From the NCBI GenBank assembly GCA_945877885.1, contig CAMCSI010000090.1, forward strand, positions 1-5,763: 5,763 nucleotides of DNA, written 5' to 3'. The position numbers and the translations under genes are program-made. The notes under the pieces were generated by a model that saw only the letters and a list, made by a program, of their open reading frames with translations, made no database searches and had not been told where the DNA came from. Source of the stretch: Chlamydia trachomatis (lineage in GTDB: Bacteria > Chlamydiota > Chlamydiia > Chlamydiales > 2-12-FULL-49-11). Below, piece after piece: positions 1 through 4,526 of this stretch (position 1 is its first letter; every line of letters starts with the position of its first letter).

Positions 1-948
1 GAGGAAAAACCAGCTGAAGAGGTAGTAAAAACTTGGAAAGATACCTTTATCCCCACCAAACACTTAGCTATCGCCTCTGTCTTTTCAGTGTTTATCTGCA
101 TAGGATTCATCAGCCTTCTTGCCCTATTTAAAAGCTCAGAGGTAATCACCCCCACCATTGATGAGACAAAAGAGATTGCCTCGGCGATTTCTCATTTTGA
201 TAATATTCAATTTAATTACAATTCTGGTACATCCACCCTATTTATCACAGGTCATGTGCTTACTGATATTGATTATAATGAACTTATGTATCGTTTAAAC
301 AATATTCCCTACATTGCAACGATCGATAATAATTTGATTATTGATGAATCAGTCTATGATAACATCAACCAGATGCTTTTAAAAAATCCTGCCTGGCAAT
401 CCATTTTAATGACGGCACGCTCCCCTGGCCATTTTATTCTTACAGGATATATTAAGGATGAGGGTGAAAAGGTGGCTCTTACAGATTTTTTAAATAAGTA
501 TTTTGTCTATCTCAGCCTATTAGATAATCAAGTGGTTGTAGAAGACACCTTAAATACTCAAATTGAAAACCTATTAATCAGCAATGGTTTTGCAAATGTG
601 ATGTTTCAGCAAAATAATGGCAGAGTTGTTCTTTCAGGAAGAGCTAATGAAATTCATAAAGAGCTTTTCGAAAAGGTAGCTTTAGAGCTTGAGGGTGTCC
701 ATGGAATAAGAGTTGTGAAAAATTTTGTTATTTTTACAACCCAAAGTTCAGCTGCAATGGATATTACGGGCAAGTATAAAATCACTGGCTCTTCAAAGTT
801 CGGCAATAAAAGCCAATTTGTGTTAATAGAGGGGAAAATATTAGGCGTTAATGATAAGCTAGATGGAATGATCATCACAGATATATTAGAACAAGAAGTT
901 CTTCTAAAAAAAGATGGCGTAAAATATAAAATTGACTTCAATGATTAA
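1..948 (+). CDS. sctD: SctD (CdsD/YscD family), inner-membrane ring protein of the T3S basal body, 5' end missing
   Basis: The frame is open from base 1 and stops at 946-948, so the gene starts upstream; 315 residues are visible. A GTG at 88-90 lies inside the membrane span and is not a believable start. Visible order: a short cytoplasmic linker (residues 1-20), one hydrophobic span (about 22-43), then a periplasmic region. That region reads as three tandem ring-building (BON-like) modules at about 56-117, 120-182 and 184-246. Each has a helix pair and a strand ending in hydrophobic runs such as NNLIID, NQVVVE and NFVIFT, with ITG, LTG or LSG in the middle. A small beta-rich tail follows (about 251-315). 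This matches the C-terminal part of SctD, whose N-terminal cytoplasmic FHA part(s) would lie upstream. Family role: forms the membrane ring around SctJ and contacts the secretin SctC. The identification leans on this architecture plus the chlamydial gene order downstream. A stop 46 bases before sctE suggests one transcript. Confidence 0.85.
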   Translation, partial: EEKPAEEVVKTWKDTFIPTKHLAIASVFSVFICIGFISLLALFKSSEVITPTIDETKEIASAISHFDNIQFNYNSGTSTLFITGHVLTDIDYNELMYRLNNIPYIATIDNNLIIDESVYDNINQMLLKNPAWQSILMTARSPGHFILTGYIKDEGEKVALTDFLNKYFVYLSLLDNQVVVEDTLNTQIENLLISNGFANVMFQQNNGRVVLSGRANEIHKELFEKVALELEGVHGIRVVKNFVIFTTQSSAAMDITGKYKITGSSKFGNKSQFVLIEGKILGVNDKLDGMIITDILEQEVLLKKDGVKYKIDFND

Positions 949-994
949 GAATTGCTAGTTCTTATAATAAGAAGAAAAAACGGAGAAAAAACCT

Positions 995-1243
995 ATGTTT
1001 GGTTTAAATAAAGATAAAAGCAGTAAAGGACCTAAACCTTTCTTTACGTTCCCCTTAGAAAAAGACATAGAGGATGAAGAAAAAGCAAAGGCGATGATAA
1101 AAGAGGTTGAAAAACAGATCCATACCTTAAAAACTGCCATAAAAGATGGGGCAAAACCTGAGGAATATGAAGCGCTTGGTACTTTACTTCATGGCTACAG
1201 CTGTCTTTTAAAACTCTTTAACCATATCCCAGCAAAAGAATAA
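995..1243 (+). CDS. sctE: SctE (CdsE-like), small cytoplasmic needle co-chaperone
   Basis: Codes for 82 residues. The ATG is preceded by GGAG at 982-985, nine bases upstream, and the gene ends in closely spaced stops (TAATAA). After a basic N-terminus starting MFGLNK and a short FFTFPLEKD motif, the protein is two amphipathic charged helices (about 23-51 and 56-77) separated by the turn DGAKPEE. Size, helical-hairpin design and place just before the needle gene match chlamydial CdsE and the functionally equivalent YscE. YscE-type proteins bind the needle subunit together with SctG and prevent its premature polymerisation in the cytoplasm; this role is taken from family knowledge. No signal peptide or membrane span is seen. 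The only cysteine is near residue 71 in the second helix. Sequence divergence makes position in the operon a large part of the evidence. Confidence 0.82.
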   Translation: MFGLNKDKSSKGPKPFFTFPLEKDIEDEEKAKAMIKEVEKQIHTLKTAIKDGAKPEEYEALGTLLHGYSCLLKLFNHIPAKE

Positions 1244-1261
1244 TAAATAAAAAACTAGATT

Positions 1262-1267
1262 AGGAGA
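1262..1267 (+). promoter_or_regulatory. Ribosome binding site of the needle gene
   Basis: AGGAGA lies five bases before the ATG at 1273. It is one of the strongest Shine-Dalgarno matches in the window, which fits a subunit needed in many copies. It selects this start over the internal ATG at codon 19. Confidence 0.7.
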
Positions 1268-1272
1268 CAATC

Positions 1273-1515
1273 ATGACATATTGGGGCACCATTACATTTA
1301 ACACCTTGATTAAAAACTATATCAAGATGCAAAGCCAGGTACTAAGCTTAGTAAGAAAAGTATCTTCTCATTCATCCCAGGCAACACCAGGTAAATTTTT
1401 GATGTTACAATTTCAAATGTCTAACGTAGCACAAGTTGGATCATCTATTTCAAACCTTCTCGCTCAAGTAAATACGGTGATTTCAAAAACTATCTCTAAC
1501 CAAAAAACGCAGTAG
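1273..1515 (+). CDS. sctF: SctF (CdsF-like) T3S needle subunit
   Basis: Codes for 80 residues, the usual length of a needle protein. The start is set by AGGAGA at 1262-1267. The protein is a predicted helical hairpin: helix one at about 8-32, a polar turn with TPG (38-40), then a long amphipathic C-terminal helix (about 41-78) rich in Gln, Ser, Asn and Val. The classical proline-bracketed turn of YscF and MxiH is not present, but the helix-turn-helix shape is. There is no signal peptide, as expected for a substrate exported by the T3S apparatus itself. There is no cysteine. Family role: polymerises into the hollow extracellular needle on top of the inner rod. It sits between its presumed chaperones SctE and SctG, the same order as in Chlamydia and Yersinia, and that order is the main support along with size and fold. 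A short alignment to the gene at 2011-2652 is described in the findings. Confidence 0.84.
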   Translation: MTYWGTITFNTLIKNYIKMQSQVLSLVRKVSSHSSQATPGKFLMLQFQMSNVAQVGSSISNLLAQVNTVISKTISNQKTQ

Positions 1516-1524
1516 GAGTAGCCA

Positions 1525-1983
1525 ATGTCTAATCAAACGTTTAAAGCTTGTGACAAAGATTTCTTCCTCTTCCTAGAGGCAGGGTTTGTTGCAGTAAATC
1601 ATATGGATGAGAGCTCTGCCTTAAAGCTTTTTATGGCAGCACAAGTTCTTCGTCCAGAAAATATCTTTCCAAAAATTGGCTATGGTTATATGCATATGTG
1701 TAAATTAGAGCTAAGACAAGCCGAAGAAACCTTCTTATCTGTGTTAAAAAAGGATCCGGCAAATGAGATGGCAAGTTCGTTTTTAGCCATTACAAAAAGC
1801 ATGATCCCTGGAAAAACATCTGAAGGGGAAAAAATGCTTGATGAACTGGCAAAAAAAACCTCTGATCCCGATATTAAGGAACTTGTGCAGAGATCCCATG
1901 AATTTATTGATCAATTCATCAAAAAAGAAGCCACCTCCCCTATGAACCTTGCAAAAGAGACAAAGAAAAAAGATAAACGATAA
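1525..1983 (+). CDS. sctG: SctG (CdsG-like) TPR chaperone of the needle subunit
   Basis: Codes for 152 residues. The ATG follows AGGAG at 1514-1518 by six bases; that site overlaps the TAG stop of sctF, so the two genes are probably coupled in translation. Two TPR-like helix pairs are visible: about 17-44 (Ala, Leu, Phe pattern ending LRPEN) and about 49-78 (GYGYMHM to LKKDPAN), with a weaker third at about 82-115. These are the 'xxA..L....L..DP..' spacings of tetratricopeptide repeats. The last 25 or so residues are lysine-rich and probably disordered. Family role: with SctE, the TPR groove of SctG wraps the C-terminal helix of SctF and keeps it monomeric in the cytoplasm. The TPR fold alone could also fit an LcrH/SycD translocator chaperone, but the place directly after sctF favours SctG. 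Confidence 0.82.
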   Translation: MSNQTFKACDKDFFLFLEAGFVAVNHMDESSALKLFMAAQVLRPENIFPKIGYGYMHMCKLELRQAEETFLSVLKKDPANEMASSFLAITKSMIPGKTSEGEKMLDELAKKTSDPDIKELVQRSHEFIDQFIKKEATSPMNLAKETKKKDKR

Positions 1984-1992
1984 ACGATAACG
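1972..1992 (+). repeat. Short tandem repeat GATAAAC, nearly three copies, across the sctG stop
   Basis: GATAAAC occurs at 1972-1978 and 1979-1985, followed by GATAACG at 1986-1992. The stop TAA (1981-1983) lies in the second copy. Loss or gain of a whole unit would leave the same C-terminal residues, so it is probably harmless. It may simply be a chance low-complexity stretch. Confidence 0.4.
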
Positions 1993-1995
1993 TTC

Positions 1996-2001
1996 AAGAG
2001 A
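1996..2001 (+). promoter_or_regulatory. Weak ribosome binding site before the inner-rod candidate
   Basis: AAGAGA lies nine bases before the ATG at 2011. It is the poorest Shine-Dalgarno match among the genes here that do not rely on stop/start overlap, so this gene may be translated less than sctF or sctG. Confidence 0.4.
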
Positions 2002-2010
2002 TAATAAATT

Positions 2011-2652
2011 ATGGCAGATCCATCAAGCGGCCCACCAGATATTGATAAATTAGATGCAATCACATCAAAAGGGATGAATCCTTCCGATGAACCCCCTTCT
2101 GATTCATTTAAACAACATATGCAAACTCCCACCGAAGATGTGGCAGGATCGAAAGCGCCCACTCCAATGGATGTGGTTAATGGGCAAAAAATCAGCCCCT
2201 CTGCACCCCCTACGATGGAAAGTGTTCAAAATCAGATGAATACAGCAAGCGGATCATTAGGGGATATTAAGCAACACCTAAACAATAAAGATTTAAATCT
2301 TAAAAGTTCAGATAAATACTTAGTAAGAAAGAAGTTAACAAGTGCTCATGATCATTTAACAACTGCTGCAGAAAAAGTGGGTGTCGAAACTGGTAATTTT
2401 GACGAAAAGCTTGCTAAATCAAAAAACCCTATTGCCCGATTTTTAACGATGGTAACCGATGGCCAAAATCAAATGGCCCAAGCGGCAGCTGAGATAAAAA
2501 ACTTAAGTGCAAATGGAGACTCTGTCAGTCCGGCAGACTTACTTTTAGTTCAAGTAAAGTTAAGTAAAGCGCAGCAGGAATTAAACTATACCTCTACGAT
2601 TTTAGGAAACGCAACAAGCATGATCAAAACGCTATTTAATACTCAAGTCTAA
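2011..2652 (+). CDS. Unnamed T3S protein in the yscH/yscI position; candidate inner-rod (SctI-like) protein
   Basis: Codes for 213 residues and corresponds by position to the unnamed chlamydial gene between cdsG and cdsN. Residues 1-80 are Pro-, Ser- and Asp-rich and look disordered, with a loose repeat (PTEDV at 40-44, TPMDVV at 51-56, PTMESV at 67-72). Residues 85-165 are mostly helical. The C-terminus (about 151-213) has a helix with GQNQMAQ, then SVSPADLLLVQ, then a helix ending IKTLFNTQ. That is the layout of SctI (YscI/PrgJ) rod proteins: Ser-Pro, Leu-Leu, Gln, then an amphipathic helix reaching the C-terminus. The last 38 residues also align without gaps to the needle protein's last helix. 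No signal peptide, membrane span or cysteine is seen. SctI proteins are usually shorter (roughly 80-150 residues), so the long N-terminal part is unusual; it could be an added secretion signal or a YscH-like part. Other options are an export chaperone or a secreted effector. Inner rod is my inference; T3S membership is much safer. Confidence 0.6.
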   Translation: MADPSSGPPDIDKLDAITSKGMNPSDEPPSDSFKQHMQTPTEDVAGSKAPTPMDVVNGQKISPSAPPTMESVQNQMNTASGSLGDIKQHLNNKDLNLKSSDKYLVRKKLTSAHDHLTTAAEKVGVETGNFDEKLAKSKNPIARFLTMVTDGQNQMAQAAAEIKNLSANGDSVSPADLLLVQVKLSKAQQELNYTSTILGNATSMIKTLFNTQV

Positions 2653-2653
2653 T

Positions 2654-2658
2654 GGAGG
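2654..2658 (+). promoter_or_regulatory. Shine-Dalgarno site that decides the GTG start of sctN
   Basis: GGAGG lies one base after the stop of the preceding gene and three bases before the GTG at 2662. That spacing is short. The ATG at 2660 overlaps the GTG but reads straight into TGA (ATGTGA), so it cannot make the ATPase. The preceding in-frame TAA at 2650-2652 rules out any start further upstream. Confidence 0.6.
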
Positions 2659-2661
2659 CAT

Positions 2662-4026
2662 GTGAGGCATTTCTCCCCAAAGAAGCACAAAGAGTTTGAT
2701 GATAGCGACTTATCTTTTCACGTATCGATCGATGAGGTAGAGCAGCATCTAGAAGATGTGGAACTAACTACTGTTCATGGACGAATCACAGAAGTAGTAG
2801 GTATGCTTATTCGCGCCATTGTCCCCAATGTGAAGATGGGAGAAATTTGCATGATCAAAAGAGAAGGGGTTCCCCTTCTTGCAGAAGTTGTTGGGTTTAC
2901 AAAAGATGAATCCTTTTTATCCCCCCTTGGAGAGATGCATGGAATCTCTACCTCCTCAGAAGTAATTCCTATGAATGCTAAGTTAACCATCAAAGTGGGT
3001 AATGCTTTGCTTGGAAGGGTATTAAATGGGTTGGGCGAGCCCTTAGATTTAGAAGAAAAAGGTCCATTAAATCTTACAGAAACTTATCCAGTAATTAACG
3101 CTCCCCCTGATCCTTTAAAACGAAAGATCATTAATAAGCCAATATCCACCGGTATTCGTGCCATAGATGCTGTTTTAACTTGTGGTGAGGGTCAACGTGT
3201 GGGTATTTTTGCAGCTGCAGGGGGTGGTAAATCGACCCTTTTGGGAATGCTTGCCCGTTATGCAAAAGCTGATGTCAATGTGATTACTCTAATTGGAGAA
3301 AGGGGTCGTGAGCTTCGAGAATTTATCCAAAATGATTTAGGGCCAGAAGGGCTCAAACGTTCTGTGATTGTTGTATCCACTTCTGATCAATCCCCTCAGT
3401 TACGTTTAAATGCTGCCTACGTAGGCACTGCCATTGCTGAGTATTTTAGAGATCAAGGCAAAACAGTTATTTTGATGATGGATTCAGTGACTCGTTTTGC
3501 AAGGGCGCTTCGTGAAGTAGGACTTGCTGCAGGTGAGCCTCCAGCACGTGCAGGGTTTACCCCATCGGTATTTGCTACCCTCCCAAAACTTCTCGAAAGG
3601 TCTGGAAATTCCGACAAAGGTTCGATCACCGCTTTTTACACCGTACTTGTAGCCGGCGATGATATGAATGAACCAGTATCTGATGAGGTGCGATCCATTT
3701 TAGATGGTCACATCATTTTATCAGCAGAACTTGCTCGTCAATACCACTACCCTGCTATCGATATCTTATCTTCTGCCTCCCGTATTATTGGTCATATTAT
3801 TTCTAAAGAGCAGCTTGAAGTAGTGGGAAAGGTTCGTCAAGTGCTTGCCGACTACAAAAAAAATGAGCTTTTAATTCGAATTGGAGAATACAAACCAGGT
3901 TCTGATAAAAATGCTGACTATGCCATCAAATATATCGATAAAGTCAATAGATTTTTAAGACAAGGGGTCAAAGAAGATTCCTCAATGAGTGAAACATTGA
4001 ATCAATTGATGGCGCTATTTAGATGA
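2662..4026 (+). CDS. sctN: SctN (CdsN) T3S ATPase
   Basis: Codes for 454 residues from a GTG start and is a full-length F1/FliI-type ATPase. Domains: a 32-residue N-terminal tail (probably membrane or SctL facing), beta-barrel from about 33 (DVELTTVHGRITEVVG) to 105, ATPase core about 110-380, helical C-terminal domain to 454. Motifs: P-loop at 184-191 (AAAGGGKS, Lys190), catalytic Glu213 in LIGERGRE, Walker B Asp274 in ILMMDSVTRFAR, the arginine finger Arg374 in SSASR, and the family block GEPPARAG at 291-298. The stretch RSVIVVSTSDQ and YRDQGKT-like YFRDQGKT are near identical to chlamydial CdsN as I remember it, which fixes the lineage. Role: a hexamer at the cytoplasmic base strips chaperones and unfolds substrates for the export gate. 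The next in-frame GTG (2758, codon 33) would begin right at the conserved barrel, so the start at 2662 is preferred. Its TGA overlaps the sctO ATG. Confidence 0.97.
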   Translation: MRHFSPKKHKEFDDSDLSFHVSIDEVEQHLEDVELTTVHGRITEVVGMLIRAIVPNVKMGEICMIKREGVPLLAEVVGFTKDESFLSPLGEMHGISTSSEVIPMNAKLTIKVGNALLGRVLNGLGEPLDLEEKGPLNLTETYPVINAPPDPLKRKIINKPISTGIRAIDAVLTCGEGQRVGIFAAAGGGKSTLLGMLARYAKADVNVITLIGERGRELREFIQNDLGPEGLKRSVIVVSTSDQSPQLRLNAAYVGTAIAEYFRDQGKTVILMMDSVTRFARALREVGLAAGEPPARAGFTPSVFATLPKLLERSGNSDKGSITAFYTVLVAGDDMNEPVSDEVRSILDGHIILSAELARQYHYPAIDILSSASRIIGHIISKEQLEVVGKVRQVLADYKKNELLIRIGEYKPGSDKNADYAIKYIDKVNRFLRQGVKEDSSMSETLNQLMALFR

Positions 4027-4526
4027 AGAAAAAAATATATCCATTACAGCAAATTGCCGAAATAAAACAGCGCCGCCTAGAAGAGGCTGAAAAAATCTTA
4101 CGAAATAAAAGAGAGGCTTTAGATAAGGCAGAAAAAGATCTTGTAGATAAAAGAAAACTTCTTACCGCCACGCAAACATTAAAGCTTGAAATGATTGAAA
4201 AGCATTTTCAAAAAATTGAACAAGGGACCACAAGTGATGTGCTTGAAAGGCATGATCATTACATGAAAGAGGTGCTGGGGGTAAAGCTTTCTGCTGAAAA
4301 AAAGGCGGTAGAGGATCAAAAAAAAGTGGTCAAAGAGGCAGAAAAAGCCTTAGAGGTAGCCAAAGCTGTAAGGCTGCAAAAAAATCAAGACCTTGAAAAA
4401 ATCTATATGCATAAAGAAGAGTGGGTGAAAGAGTCAAAAAAAGAGATGGAAATAGAAGAGGCAAATCTTTCCGATGAATTGGGCACTGCTATGCACTCAA
4501 GAAAAATGAGGAAAGGAAAAAGATGA
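4023..4526 (+). CDS. sctO: SctO (CdsO/YscO, FliJ-like) coiled-coil stalk of the T3S ATPase
   Basis: Codes for 167 residues. The ATG at 4023 overlaps the sctN stop as ATGA, so translation is probably coupled. No separate strong ribosome binding site is needed. The protein is almost entirely Glu, Lys, Ala, Leu and Gln with a heptad-like pattern over about residues 5-145: a long antiparallel coiled-coil hairpin whose turn is likely near residues 68-80. The N-terminus (PLQQIAEIKQRRLEEAEKIL) has the typical 'L..I..IK..R...A' opening of YscO and FliJ. The end is basic (RKMRKGKR). Family role: stands in the centre of the SctN hexamer like the gamma subunit of F1, and touches the export gate protein SctV; YscO-type proteins also bind chaperones. 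Sequence in this family is poorly conserved, so the call rests on length, coiled coil and the N-O-P order. Confidence 0.88.
   Translation: MKKKIYPLQQIAEIKQRRLEEAEKILRNKREALDKAEKDLVDKRKLLTATQTLKLEMIEKHFQKIEQGTTSDVLERHDHYMKEVLGVKLSAEKKAVEDQKKVVKEAEKALEVAKAVRLQKNQDLEKIYMHKEEWVKESKKEMEIEEANLSDELGTAMHSRKMRKGKR

Noticed and set aside
88..90. GTG at 88 as the start of sctD
   Set aside because: It is in the middle of the transmembrane span, has no ribosome binding site, and the same frame stays open to base 1 with a sensible cytoplasmic linker.
654..941. - strand open frame of 95 codons opposite sctD
   Set aside because: It mirrors the sctD coding frame, has no recognisable domain and no upstream signals, and every supported gene is on the + strand.
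932..968. Possible sigma66/sigma70-type promoter before sctE: TTGACT at 932-937 and TATAAT at 963-968
   Set aside because: The spacer is 25 bases, far from the usual 16-18, and no better -35 box lies at the right distance from TATAAT. In AT-rich DNA a TATAAT match alone is weak evidence.
1244..1272. Possible terminator or promoter between sctE and sctF
   Set aside because: The gap is only 29 bases, has no hairpin with a T-run, and is taken up by the needle gene's ribosome binding site.
1911..2162. - strand open frame of 83 codons across the sctG/rod-candidate junction
   Set aside because: No ribosome binding site or family resemblance is seen; it overlaps two well-supported genes.
2758..2760. 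GTG at 2758 (codon 33) as an alternative sctN start
   Set aside because: It would begin right at the conserved barrel segment with no good ribosome binding site, while GGAGG precedes the GTG at 2662.
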